From contig CM053336.1 in assembly GCA_028583605.1 (NCBI GenBank), positions 26,281,007 through 26,345,006 of the forward strand: a stretch of DNA of 64,000 nt, read 5' to 3'. The translations under genes were made by a program, and so were the position numbers. Below the pieces are notes generated by a model. That model saw nothing but the letters and a program-made list of their open reading frames with translations, was not told the origin of the DNA and made no database searches. Position 1 is the first letter of the stretch. The number at the start of each line of letters is the position of its first letter. This document shows positions 12,731 through 25,099 of this stretch, in pieces. The stretch is from Dastarcus helophoroides (taxonomy: Eukaryota > Arthropoda > Insecta > Coleoptera > Bothrideridae).

Positions 12731-14790
12731 AGCTCTTTCTTAGCATTAAATAAAAATAAATAAATAAATAAAAAAGACATAAAAAAGAACTGCGTCTGTT
12801 TTCTATTTTATTTTAAAGCAGCTTTTTACATGGTTATATTATTTCATACAATAAAATGTAACATAAAAAATGAAGGAAACAGGTTAATATTTAGAAAGAT
12901 CAAAAATGCTTCAAATGTTGACACCTCATTCAGTTCATTTTGATTGTTGCTAATTTCCACAAATCCTTCTTTAATGCTTTGTTGTAATGTGGTGTTCGAA
13001 AGATTTTAACTTTTAGGTGTAGCCAGCAATTTCATTATTTTTACTCATTAGTCAGTAATACTGTACCTGGCTTTCAATGGGCCCTGTGAAGAATATTAAA
13101 TTTAGACCTCGCAAAAAACAATAATTTCATACATACCACCTGAACATAATTTCGACAATTAAAAAAAAGTCATCATTGTCTTAAACACTTTTGTGTCCTA
13201 TTCTTATCTTGCACCCTGTGCATTTGCACCTGCCTCTCTACAGCCCTGGTAATCAATGAACAAAATAGTTCCTTAAAAACTTCGTTGTTTCTGGTCTGTA
13301 GTGTAAAGTTGCACATTTTGTTGAAAATATCCTTCTCTAATTTCATTATTCTGAAGTTGGTAAGTTACTGAAGAATTTCAGTGTGATATCTTTGCAGATT
13401 TACAACACCTAGTTTAAAAATATATTAAAAATTGCTTTGATTTTATGATTTATGTGTTACCTTGAAAAATGATTGGTCCTATCAGATTTCGATGTACATC
13501 TGTCCTATTTTTTCTGGATATAATGCTTTTTACTCTCACATTTTGTGAATCATGTATCCCATTGATTCAAACCAGTGTTCAACTGAGATGACTTTAATTG
13601 TGTTCAAGGATGTACAAGTAGATGCAACTAAAATACTAAGTTGCTGCTGAACTTATCACATGAATGTTCTTGGTGAACTTTCCATTATTGCTTCAGCCCC
13701 TGCATCAGCATTGTTTGCGCATTTTCCTTGTGCTCCAGCAGACTCAGTTTTCTTAAAGTGAAGGAAATCTCCAACAAAATTAAGAAAATCACTCTGCAAA
13801 TATCTCATGCTCAAGCGAGCTTGTGCAGTAGTTTCCTCTGTGCCCCACTCTACCAACTTTTTGCGGCACGATCTGCTTCACTAAACAAATTTGTAACTAT
13901 CCATAGTTTTCAAATAGTGCACAAAATCCACAAAGAAGTTATGGCATTTAGACCCCAAGTCCTCGATGCAATTTCACACGAAATAAACCCACTTTCGATC
14001 ACCATTCACCTTTTGATCAGTTCGAGATCGTTCCATAAGAACCACTGCTACAAACATTTTTTGTTTCAAATGAAAACCATCGTAAAGAAAGAACAAACAG
14101 CGGCAGCACTATTTCACCACGGTATTCGTTTAAAAAGCAGGTAGGAAACCTCCGTAATGAAAAGCAGAGCATGATAAACAAAACCACAAAAATTGACACT
14201 ATTGACAGTTGACAATGGCAGGTGACCATTGAACTACTTTTAGTTCATAGATAACAATATGTAATAAGAAATCGCCTGCCTTTTCGTTTTTCGTTACTTG
14301 CTCTTGCTTTCATTCGCTATAACCTCTTCTAACAAGTCATTAGACAATCAAAGCACACTGGATGACTTTTTTACTTAAACACTGAATAGTTCATTCTGCA
14401 GCCGCCACCCGGATTTTGATCGTATTACATCAAACATTAAATTCTTTTATCTATTATAATTATTATGCATTCCTGCAATTCGCATTAGATATGTTAAATG
14501 ATTTTAAATCTATTTATCATGTCTAACAGCGTTGATTCAATCAACACTAACAGTATAACGACAATACTTTAAAATTTTGGCAACGTCGCATCCAAGCTGA
14601 CAGAGGTCAAATTGGATATGTCATACCATATACTTAATAAGTATATGTATCATACGAAGCTACATGACCGCCAGTGGCAGCCTGAAAAGGGGTTTTAATT
14701 ATGATTTGAAATGATTTTTTTTTCGGCGAAAATGTATTATAAACATATATTTTTAATAGCGGATTCGTATCATACTCATTTTTCTCTACC
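12730..14790. other. unassigned, more complex sequence between arrays
   Basis: Base composition is less extreme than in the arrays. Short open frames occur on the minus strand (13656-13856 and 14017-14229) and on the plus strand (13728-14144). None matches a family I recognise and none has a clear splice context, so I do not call a gene. Confidence 0.35.
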
Positions 14791-14829
14791 TTCTGTTAAA
14801 ATTAATGACATTATGACTGAATCACCCTG

Positions 14830-15110
14830 TATATGCCAACGTTGGACAAAAAATATATCTGAGGTATCCCACTAATATTATAAACCAATGTTAAAGCAAT
14901 ATTGTAATAACAATCTTGGTCCAATAGAGGTAAAACACAATATTGTTAGAAACAAGAAATGCAGTGTTGGGTGAATATTACTGGACAATATTTTTCAAAA
15001 CAATATTAAGCCAATATTGGGGATACCATGGGAATACAATAATAATGTACCAATATTAAGCCAATATCAAAACAACGTTTTGACAATATAATGTGCTCCT
15101 TGGGTAAATT
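14830..15110. repeat. CAATATT-rich segment, possible MITE
   Basis: The words CAATATT/AATATTG recur many times with short inverted repeats (CCAATATTGG, CCAACGTTGG). The texture resembles a miniature inverted-repeat element, but I could not define both ends. Confidence 0.3.
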
Positions 15111-16612
15111 TTATAAATATTAGACAAAACTTAAAATTATCGAAAAATTCGTAATCATCAAAAAAGGTAAAATTTTGTAAAAAGTCAAAATTCTTAATAG
15201 TTTAAGTTTAAAAAGAATCTCTTTTCTTTTAAGTTGAAAATTAAATTGGAATTTTTAAAAAAAACTGATAAATAAAATTTTAAAAAAAGGTTGAAAGTCG
15301 AAGTTTTTGAAATGGAGTCGAAATTTTACGAAATATTAGTCGAAAATTTCAATAAAAGGTTTTAAGGAATGTCAAAATTTTGAAAATAGTTGAAATTAAA
15401 AAAATAGTCAAAATTTTGAAGTTTTCCAAAAATTTTAAATTTTGGAAAATTACTAAAATGTTGAAAAATTTGAACATTTGAAAAAGGCCGGAATTTTAAA
15501 TAAAGTGGAAATTAAAATAAAAAGTCGAAAATATAATAAAAATGCAGATTTAAGAAAAGGTGAAAAGTTTCAATAAAGAAAGTCGAAATTTGATGACAAG
15601 GCAAAAATTTTCAAAATCTTTCAAATTTCGAAAAGAAGTCAAAATTTTGCAAAAGAAGAAATTTTTAAAAAGAAAAGGTCGAAATTTTATAGTCGAAATT
15701 AAAAAAATATCAAAATTTTCAAAAGATTTGAAAACTTTTATCGAATTTACGAAATTTTAAAACAGTTTAAATTTTGAACAGTTGGAAAATTTGCACTCAA
15801 CTTTGCAATAAAAACCAAAATGTCGAAACCGGTATATTGAAAACAAGTTAAAATTATCAAGTAGATCGAGGTTTTCAAAAGTATTAAGAAGTTAAAATTT
15901 CGGAAGAAGCTTATATTTTTGGTAGTTAAAATTTTGAATCAAAGTGGAAAATTTTGTTAAAAAGTTGAAATTTTAGGTCAAAAAATTTTGAAAAAATGTT
16001 AAATATTTCATAAAATTATAAAATTTTCAAAAAAAAAATCGAAATTTTGAAAGAACTTAGAAAACTAAGAAGTAGCAAAGTTTTCAACAACAAAAATTAA
16101 AAAATATCGAAACTGCAAAAAAATTGAAATTTTGAAAAATAATTAACATTTTTAAATAAAAACCAGTCGAAATCATTAAAGTCGAAATTTTTAATAAAAA
16201 AATTTTAATTTTCCAAAAAAAAAGTCCAGTTTTAAAAAAAAATTACTCTTTAAGGAAAAGTAAGAATTTTCAAGTGGTAAAAATTTTAAAAAATTTAATA
16301 ATTAATTTTCAAAAAAAAATTACAAAAAACAGAATACCAAAAAAATTAAATATTTACGGAAAGACGGAAATTTTTAAGAGAGTATTCAGTTTTTCAGAAA
16401 AGTCAATACTTAAAAATAAAATAAAGTCGAGATTACAAAAAAAAATCTTAATTTTGCAATACAGTCGAAATTCAACATTTCAAAAAACGCAACATTATCA
16501 AAAATTTTCATTGTCAAGTTTTCAAAGAAATTTAAAATTTTCGAAAAGTGATGTTTTGAAAATCTCGAAATTTTCAGTTGAAATCTTAAAAATTTTAAAA
16601 CGCTAAACATTG
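15110..16612. repeat. degenerate A-strand array, opposite polarity
   Basis: About 1.5 kb of the GTCGAAATTTT motif, the reverse complement of the motif at 8800-12730. Purine runs are on the plus strand here. It ends next to ACGAACCGCCACTG (16638-16651), whose reverse complement starts CAGTGGCGG, like the start of the segment at 8653. That raises the possibility of one very large inverted structure from 8653 to 16651. Confidence 0.7.
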
Positions 16613-16665
16613 TTGCAGCACCCCCATTAGTTTTGGCTACGAACCGCCACTGCTCGCGGTGCAGA

Positions 16666-16952
16666 CCATATATGTAATACTTCTATATGGCGTGTTTTGT
16701 CCCTTCAATTGTGTTAAAAAGGCGCGATGGATATATATGTTTGTCTTTTTCGAGGACAGAATTTATTAACCAATCCCGCTTTCGTCAGTTATCATTGTTG
16801 TCATTCATTTACTAGTGTTCCCGCCCATCTTGTCATCTGTTCCCGCTATAAATGAATGAATGCTTGTCTTGTCCTCGAAAGTCGAAAGAGTACGACATAT
16901 TATTTCTTCGCGATTATACACAACACGCCATATAGAAGTATTACATATATGG
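16666..16952. mobile_element. 287-bp MITE with TGCAGA duplication
   Basis: The ends are inverted repeats of about 33 bp, beginning CCATATATGTAATACTTCTA and continuing through TATGGCGTGTT. A second inverted pair lies inside (TTTCGAGGACA near 16748 and TGTCCTCGAAA near 16869). TGCAGA flanks both sides exactly (16660-16665 and 16953-16958). It has no coding capacity. A 6-bp duplication does not fit Tc1/mariner, and I cannot assign the superfamily. Confidence 0.8.
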
Positions 16953-16959
16953 TGCAGAG

Positions 16960-19255
16960 TGAAGACCGACCGCTTTGTATTAGTTTTATTATATTTTTAT
17001 GTGTACCCACATCAAAATGCAAGATAAGTATAGTTTTATACAACAGAAAACTTTTGTGTTTTACTTTTTACACTAATAAATGAGTTAAGTTGATCTTGGT
17101 ATCGCCCCTTTTTAATTAAAATTTGGGATAATCATTTCTCAGGATCACCTGATGCTTTTAATAAGTTAGGCGTTAGGCGATTTAGGGTGTCCATTTTCTG
17201 GATGTAAATCTCTCGTATTTAAAGGGTTCGACCACCAGGAAACTTTTTCACGAAAATATATTTTATCACCGAACTGGCTCAGATGATTTGGATAAAATTT
17301 GTTAAATTGGGTTTTTGAATCCAGAAAATGATCTAGAAACCTGCCGTTTTAACAAAGTTCCAGGTTCATGATTTTTATTAACATTTTCCATTTAATATTT
17401 TTGTACTGTTAAAAGTAATCGCAATATTTCTCTGGGAATAATTTGCTGTTTCAGGCAATAGAATTTAAAATTTCTTGTAATGTGTAAACCCCTTCTGTCT
17501 CCCCTAAAATTGGGTTTCAATTATATTTAAAAAAAAAGGGATCGCAAATTTTGGGAAGATTTTCATTAACTGTAGTCGTAATTTGATATAATTGATTTTT
17601 CTTGCACAAATTATGATGATTGTAGCTCGCAGAGACAGGGCTACACTTTAGAATACATATTTGTAGAAACAAGTCATATTTTCACCCTAAAAATCCGCTC
17701 CTAAAATACGTACAATGAAGTTTGAATCACCTTGTGTATCCAAATACCGAAATGTTGGGAAAAGAAGTTATTTTTTCTTGACAATTTTGAAAGCTTAAAA
17801 CTCTAAAACAAAGACATTTTAGTAAGGATAGATAGGAGACAAATATGTGATAAAGAAAACAATACCATCCATGTGCTGGCAAAAATATTGGGAACCCTCA
17901 GTTCTTTATTTTTATACTGTAAAACTATAAAAACAAATGTATATTATTCTAGAGAATCAAATGCAACGATTTTATTTATCACAAGGACAATCACTGGCAC
18001 CTTCACTAACAATAAGTTTGTTTTTTGTTTCGAAGTTTGAAATTATTCGTCATGTTTACTTTGCTTAAATCAATGATATTTGTACAGAATGTCCAAAAAT
18101 CATCGGAGGAGCTGCGAAACGTAATGCAAATTATACAAATCATACAAAATTCTAGGAAATTATCTATACTTGTATTCATTCTGTAATACTACGCAACTTG
18201 TAATTACATGTGCCAAATTCTGTAACACAACCCCTACACTTGTATGCATATTTTGTAGTATATTCTACAAGTGTGGGTAATGTTTTACAAGTGTTCTATC
18301 TTGGATAAATAGTACTTTTCTTCAAAACGGCATTAAAGATTTCAATGAAATTGAGTATATGGGTTATTTTTGATTTAAAAAGATAATATAGGCACTTGGC
18401 TTTTTGGTAAAAATTTCGGATTTATATTTTTCAGGGCCATCTTGATCCTTCAGGTATAATTTTTTTATCTCTCAAACGGCATTGTTGATTTTAATAAAAC
18501 TATCAGTTTTTTTGGTTTGAAAGACGATATAAATGGATATCATTTTGATAAACATTCAAAATCAGCATTTTTAAGGATATTATAAATTTTTTGCAATTAA
18601 CTGATTAAAACATTTGTTTTTCCGCACAAGATCCATTGGAAAACAATATAAAGTGATTGATGTTTCGACCTCTATCGTAGAAAGGTTCTTCGGGAACGGT
18701 TTTTTTGATCTTTGAAACAGCTTTTTAATAATATGTTTGAATGTTTAATTAGAGACAAGGAAAGGTCACCGTGAGATTACAAACATTGGGCAATACATAC
18801 GTAACTTGCCTAAACTCAAGTTATCGGAATATTCTAAATTTTTTAACTAGGCATAAAGAAATACTTTTCGCAGGAAAATATATCTTCAACTTCCATCAGT
18901 GCCGTCCGCACTAGCATGGCCATTTTTAACAAAATATATGGTACGCTACTGCTTTTTTTTCAAAACAGGAACTCATTTCATAAACTTGTTTTTTAATTTT
19001 ATTTAACATTTCTGCGACTCAGTTTGAAAATATTTAAATTTTTATTAGTGAATGTTGACAATATTCTAAAACATTATTTAAAATATGACTACGTGATAGC
19101 TAAATTTATTTAAAACGTCACCTCATGTCAGGTGACAAAAAATAGGTTAGTTTATTCTACACAGAATAGGAAAAAAATGAAATATAGAAGACCAAACTTA
19201 GATATAAATAAATAATTGTTTTATAAATTATGAAAATATAAAAATATAAAAAACT
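16960..19255. other. no gene recognised; dispersed repeat inside
   Basis: No coding signal. GAATCACCTTGTGTA near 17734 is a diverged version of the inner orientation of the 35-bp terminal repeat at 14829. Positions 17960-18080 match 23985-24105 in direct orientation (GATTTTATTTATCACAAGGA and following), so an old dispersed repeat is present. Confidence 0.35.
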
Positions 19256-19261
19256 TTGTAG

Positions 19262-19306
19262 CACTGGACATCGATGTTTCGCTCTTATTTGAGCTCGTCA
19301 GCCGTG
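19262..19306 (-). ncRNA. hammerhead ribozyme, short helix III
   Basis: A small self-cleaving RNA motif on the minus strand. Read 5' to 3' on that strand: CACGG (19306-19302), core CTGACGA (19301-19295), helix II GCTC/GAGC with loop AAATAA, core GAA, helix III ACAT/ATGT with a two-base loop CG, then C at position 17 (19267), followed by CAGTG. All catalytic core positions of the family are present, including G12, A13, A14 and the A15.1-U16.1 pair. Helix I has five positions with one G.A mismatch. The predicted cut lies between 19267 and 19266. The very short helix III is the form described in Penelope-like retroelements and retrozymes, so this is probably a transposon-borne ribozyme. I see no Penelope coding sequence next to it. 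Confidence 0.75.
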
Positions 19307-19364
19307 TATAAATCGAAAGGGAACAATGAGGAAGAAATACTTATAAATTAACAATTGAAATATA

Positions 19365-19640
19365 TAAAAAAAATTCACAGATTTCGCAATCCTTGCAACC
19401 AACGGAGACATTGGAAATGATAACACCAAATAGAAACATAATTAACACTTTATTTAACATACAAGGTTATACAGGGTATTTACAAATTTCAAAGACAACG
19501 CTTGGCAGTTGATTCGGAATGATAAATAAATACGAATTACGAGAAAAAAAAAATAATAAAAAATGTTTACTTTTCGAATCGCAGATTTTCAAAGTTGTTA
19601 TAAAAAATAATTTAATTAATAATTTCATAACCTCTTTACC
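19365..19640. repeat. dispersed repeat, copy 1 (second copy at 63490)
   Basis: AAAAATTCACAGATTTCGCA starts a segment that recurs near 63490-63715 in the same orientation. Matching blocks include ACCAACGG.GACATTGGAAATGAT and GACAACGCTTG.CAG. It follows the hammerhead motif by about 60 bp and may be part of the same element; the second copy lacks the hammerhead. Confidence 0.65.
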
Positions 19641-21420
19641 GATCGTGTTGAAATATGAAACCTTTATTTATTTAGATTATTAAGGCTAGAATCTTAGTGA
19701 CGTCGACCCTTGTGTTATCCGACACCCCTTGAAATTCGCCACGACAATTATCTTTGTATCTTCAAAGTAGTAAATAATAATAATTACATAAAATATGTAT
19801 TGATTTACAACAATACGTATTACGTTTAGTTTATATTTTTTTTATAACTGATTAAAATGTCGTTAAGGCTGACTGTGTTGAAAGTGTTTGCAGATATGTC
19901 TTACACCACATAAATTTTATGGCCCTTCACAGTTTGTTTGAACCCCCTGGTTGGATAAGTAGTACATTTCAGAAATTTGTCATTCGGACAAGTGGATCTT
20001 AGATATAAGTTTAAGAATCATTTAATTGACACTGAATGTGCCTTCTTTCCTTTTTGAAAGGCAACGTTACAATGAAGAGACCACAGGGTGCTCGTAAGTA
20101 GTAATTGTCTTGAAAGTGTTATTCCTGGCCTTTTTTTCTTGGGATAAAAGTATTTTGTTTTCAGTTTCCTCTTGATCCTAACATTTATTGCTCCGGTCAT
20201 GTAATTGTTCTTCCTGACAAGAATTTATGGTCTTTGAATTGCATGTCATATTTTTGTTTCTTTGAATGGACTTTTAAATGACCAGCTGCATTCAACCCAA
20301 TTTGGTTTCTTAAAAATGAAGTTAATTTTTTCTGATTTCAATGGAATTTTTAATTACTTCCAAAATAAACTTGTTTCAGTTAATAAATCTTATTTAGATT
20401 ATTTCGCATTGAAATCAGGATCATCGAAAAAAACATTAGAGGGCAGTTGAATGGCAAATTTATCAATCTTAAAAATTGAGGTTGGTTCTGTGATTTTGTT
20501 TATCATATTCCAGATCACACATGAATTCGTTTAGATGTGATTTGATTCATATGTTACATTACTTCAAAATCTTTTAAAGAAAACTACAATTTTTTAACTA
20601 ATGCTGAAGTAATGATGTTCGTTTGACACCCTGGATTTAACAATGCTGGACATTGTTTAAAGTTACTGCACCTATTTCTAATTAAAACTAGAGCTGTAAT
20701 GGTTGTACTGATTGACATTTTCGCTTTGCATGATCATTTAATTTTTCTGCTCTTATGGGAATAATAAATAAAAGTAATTCCCTTTTTTGCCGAAAGCTCG
20801 AAAACCTTTATTACAGTTAATTAGTTGTCTTAGAGCGGGTTGTGTGGTTCTTCTAAATTAAAAAAAGTTTAGGAAAGTTGTGACCTGTTCTTTTATTTTA
20901 AAGCGGTCTTGCAGCAACTCTATTGCATAATTAATTAATAATAATAATTAAGTGATAATGACAATGATTCAATAACGTCACTTGAATCTCCTTCCACAGA
21001 ATCGCAAAGATAATGAAATTTCTTAATATCAAAAATACGCTTGTCGTAATGAACTAACCACTTAAATGGATCTAAAAACAAAAATGGGAAGCGATGAGGG
21101 CTTTAAATTAGCAACAGATATGGTATATAATTATCTCGAGCCGTTTAATAATGACAGAGTGAGTCTGATTGAATTAGTAAATTTCAATTTATCTCAGTTA
21201 AAATTTTATCGGATGTTCAAATGAAAAAGTCATCAAGTGTGCTGTAAGTTTTTTAAAAGAGAACGTAGTGAACCCGGCATTCGATTACTTATTGACTATT
21301 TTGGTTGATCCGTCAAGGGTCATTTTGACGTCTTATTTATCCAGAGAGGTTAAAATTTTCTGACCTAAAGAAAATCGTCTAGAAATCTATTTTACTCTTA
21401 TTTTTATCTTCTTTACAAAA
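19640..21420. other. no gene recognised
   Basis: AT-rich sequence with short open frames on both strands (20018-20200 minus, 20262-20450 plus). None resembles a known family and no supporting splice or promoter context is visible. Confidence 0.35.
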
Positions 21421-22480
21421 TAATGCGCTTATGCTTTCAAAATAATTATAAACACAAATTTTGGGCTTTTCCGAAATTTAATAATTTCTTCCACAATTTC
21501 CAATTTTTTAAATTTTTACTTTAAACTTGCAATTCTTGTGTTTGTTCTTAAAACTTCGGATTTCAAACGGATTCAAAATTTGAACATCAGTCTTGCGAGT
21601 CTATCCCAAGATATTGCATTAAAAAAATAAATATAGAGTATTTTCTTGAAATTATGACTTTTTCACAAAATTCCTCAACCTTGCAAAATGTCATTTATTT
21701 TTCTTAGACTGTCAATAAATATTTACGTTTTGTTTAAAATTTTCATGTTAAATAATAAATTCTAAATATTTCTAAAGATTTTGACTTATTTTCGAAATTG
21801 TGACAGCCTAAAAAATTCTTAAAATTATAAATATATCAACTCGAAAACTCAAGATTTTGTATCGAAATTTTGTAAGGTAAACTTTTTTTTCGAAATTTAA
21901 GATCCCCTTTGTCATTGAATTATGAGTGGTGGGTTTCCTCAAATTTTAAAATCCCAAAATTCAAACTTTACTTTCTACTTTTATTTCCAACACCAATAAA
22001 AGTTTCAACCAGTGTTAAAGCTTTAATTTTTTATTTTTAAGGTTTTAAATTTAATCTAGACTCTTTTTTTAAGAACACAAGTCATTTATTTAAAATGTTG
22101 ACTTTAAATGAAATATTTTAATTTTATTTTAAATGATTTTGATTTAGTTGCAAAATTTTTTCTTTAACCTCAAAACGTTGACATATGTTTTGAAATTTTA
22201 GAACATCATGAATTTTTTGAAATCCTGTAATATTTTCCTAAAATTGTCTATTTTTTTTACTGTTTTTCTCGCAACTCTTCTGAATTTAAAATTTTGGCCT
22301 TATTTAGCTATTTTTTTTTTATTTTCGACCTTAATATCGTAGTATTCGACTTGAGATTTCGAGTGAAAACTTGAATATTCAAATATTTTTCTTTCGACTT
22401 TTTTCTATTTTTAAGATTATTTCTGCAATGTTTATCTTTTCTAAATTTACAGTTTCCATTAGCCAAGTTTCTTCTGAAAG
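21420..22480. repeat. degenerate T-strand AT array, third block
   Basis: The same loose AAATTTTGACTT texture as at 8800-12730, more diverged, with T runs on the plus strand. Confidence 0.55.
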
Positions 22481-24589
22481 ATTATTTTTTAAATTGAAAT
22501 ATACTCGTATAACCAAATAGACTACGAAATAATTTAAATCAAAATAATATTAAGGCACCTATGCTTATGGCTCTTGAAAGAAATATTTTAGTACAAATCG
22601 AAAACAATGAAATATTAAAATATATTTAATCTACAAGCAAAAATTTGTCAACTTCATTGTAATTTACATTTATTTGAGCCCTAAAAATTATAAGTGCAGA
22701 TATTTTACCACATTCGTTTACTGAGTACTTCAAGGTTTTCAAGACAGTACGTGAATTGGATTTAGGGTAAGAGTTTACAGTATAATAATGGAATTATAAC
22801 CCCTGAGTTAAGGGCCGCTGACTTGGGTAGCCCGTGTAAACTTCAGAACCTTTAAGTTTGCGCATATTTACATGCTCACGATACCGCCTACTGTGTTCAG
22901 TTTTTGTTAGCGATGTTTTCGTACTTAACTCACTAGATTCTCTATTTTCAATCTCTCGTAAACGTTTTTTACGCTCTCAATATGTCTTACACTTTTCGCT
23001 ATTTTTCATACTCTTAATATCCATAGCTGATAGCCTTATCCAATGAAACGTCACTGGATTAAACGAATATGGTGCTCTGCGGTGAACTGTGAACTTAACA
23101 TTCTCCCATAGTTTTTATTCCGGCTTCTCGACGCCAAGAGCGCTCGACTGGCGATTCGAGTATGTCCGACCGACCGACACCTTGTTCTCTCAAGTTTGAA
23201 CGAAAACCCGAAACTTCACCCCATATCTCAACATAAACATTTCCAATGTTAAATAGCTTTTCTTACACTGTTAAAAAAATGTAAGGGCATATCCAATTTG
23301 CGCCGTAATCGCCTATATCTGATTTTGCAGCCCGAAACCATTAGCGTAAACATCAGTCTCGTTTGCGAATAATAAATTTTGCCTGATATAAATAACATTA
23401 ATACTCCTAAGCAAAATCTAAATCTGATACTGCGATCCTTCGATCCTGAATTGAAAAGATTAAAAGGAAATTTAAAAAACCTAACTGAAATCATTTATTG
23501 TATTATTATAAAACTATAAACCTTATTAACAATTAAGGATAACAAAAAGTATCACTCACATTTCGATTAAATTTGATCACGAAAATACCTAAATCGTTTT
23601 TCTGGAAATAATAAAATAGTAATAATTCTTTAATATCTAGACATGATTTTCTAAATAAACATTTATTTTCTCTAAAGAAAAAAAAATCAGCGAAGCTCGC
23701 TTTCCCGATGATATAACTTGTTGCATGTGTAAGCTACATATGTAAAGAATCGCGGAGTTTCTACAAATGTAGCGAATTGCGTTGTGTTACCGAATTATGT
23801 AGGACTTGTACGTATAGATAATATTATACAAATGTATGAGCTAATTTATAAGAAAACAATGCAGCAGAAGCACGTTGAGAGCGCCGGTAAAAGTATAAAG
23901 TTCATTATTTTTATAAAAGCAAATACCCATTTATATCACTAGGCCACAAAATAAGTAAAATATTATTTATTTCGTGCCTAGACTGTCAATACAGCGATTT
24001 TATTTATCACAAGGAGAGCCGTTAACAATTTTAGTAAGATTGTTTTTTGCTTTGAAATCATTTATTTGTCATATTCACATTTAAACGATATTTATATTGA
24101 TTCATACATTATTTAGCCATAATAATTTATAAACTATATTTAACAATAAATACGATACACGACGACAGCCTTATCTAAAAAATCGAGATGTCTCCAAAAA
24201 TTAGTAATCCCAAATGGAATGGCAGCTGCCTAAGTTGTCCTTTCAAAGCGTTAGAACCTGCAAAATCTCCTTATATGTGTGATATTTTTTCCGTAATTAC
24301 TGGCGCCGCATTGATAGTAACAAGTTGCGATGTGTTAAGGAATAACTACAAGTGTAAAATAATTTCTTACAATTGTAGGACTTGTAAGGTTTGTGTTACA
24401 GGCCCCAGTTTCCGCGCGTTATCGGTTTGAATGATTATTACGCCGTGAATTAAAACCACTTTATTTCCAAACTAAGCTCGGGACACTACAACTGAATAAT
24501 TAACTTACTTATTCATTGACCTCTAACTACTAACTTACTAACTCACTACACTGACCTCTGACTGATTGATGGAAAGCCAACCAGACCCC

Positions 24590-24590
<1 letters not shown>
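22480..24590. other. no gene recognised; GC-richer island at 22800-23240
   Basis: The island has several CpG and mixed-sequence stretches and could be a promoter or an exon, but no convincing frame is seen. Positions 23985-24105 are the second copy of the dispersed repeat at 17960-18080. Confidence 0.35.

Positions 24591-24592
<2 letters not shown>

Positions 24593-24635
<43 letters not shown>
24593..24635. repeat. (TA)n microsatellite
   Basis: About 21 uninterrupted TA dinucleotides ending in TACATA. Confidence 0.97.
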
Positions 24636-24641
<6 letters not shown>

Positions 24642-24680
24642 TATTTGTAATAGTGGCATTAAAATAGCATAAATGATGTT

Positions 24681-24730
24681 ATACTGGCACCCAATTTTAC
24701 AAAGTGGCACCCGCATTTGGGTGCCAGTAT
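24681..24730. repeat. ATACTGGCACCCA hairpin
   Basis: ATACTGGCACCCA at 24681-24693 is mirrored by TGGGTGCCAGTAT at 24718-24730. AAGTGGCACCC lies in the loop, and related words recur at 24911-24946 (AAGTGGCACCC, ATACTGGCATCC). This looks like the end of a small inverted-repeat element. Confidence 0.6.
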
Positions 24731-25099
24731 GTTTCTCATTGAAAATAGGCCAGTTGCCTTGTACCCACTTCAATCAGCGAAAAAACAAAATTTAGTCTGG
24801 ATGCTATTTTTGCGATTTTTTTGTACACATATACTGCATTAGTTCAGAGTATGATTCTGTAGAGGCGCTGATTGATATACACCGTATAATATTCAGATAA
24901 ATTATCGATAAAGTGGCACCCACAATAATTTAAAGTTATACTGGCATCCAGGGAACATTGCTGACATATTTTATGGATAATGTCCATTTTGGACTATTTC
25001 ATCCTTAATTCTGCAATTGCAGGCAATGTATATTTACTTTGGCAAAGAGCTTTGTAAGAAAATTAAAACGCAACTTGCTTGAAATCATAAAACACTGAC

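Larger units (their letters stand above)
6422..14829. mobile_element. 8.4-kb tract bounded by perfect 35-bp inverted repeats and TA
   Basis: CAGGGTGATTCAGTCATAAT opens a 35-bp sequence at 6422-6456 that recurs without mismatch, inverted, at 14795-14829. TA lies immediately outside both (6420-6421 and 14830-14831). This is the end structure of a Tc1/mariner-type element. The interior holds a decayed transposase-like fragment near 7210-7320, two large T-rich arrays and unassigned sequence. The similarity stops sharply at the inner edge of the 35 bp. Alternatives are one large (possibly composite) element, or two unrelated short-TIR insertions in opposite orientation whose other ends have decayed. 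Confidence 0.5.

Noticed and set aside
16274..16606. 110-codon plus-strand ORF and its minus-strand shadow
   Set aside because: Both are read-through of the GTCGAAATTTT array.
17226..17245. GGTTCGACCACC as a tRNA T-arm
   Set aside because: No anticodon arm, D-arm or acceptor stem can be formed around it.
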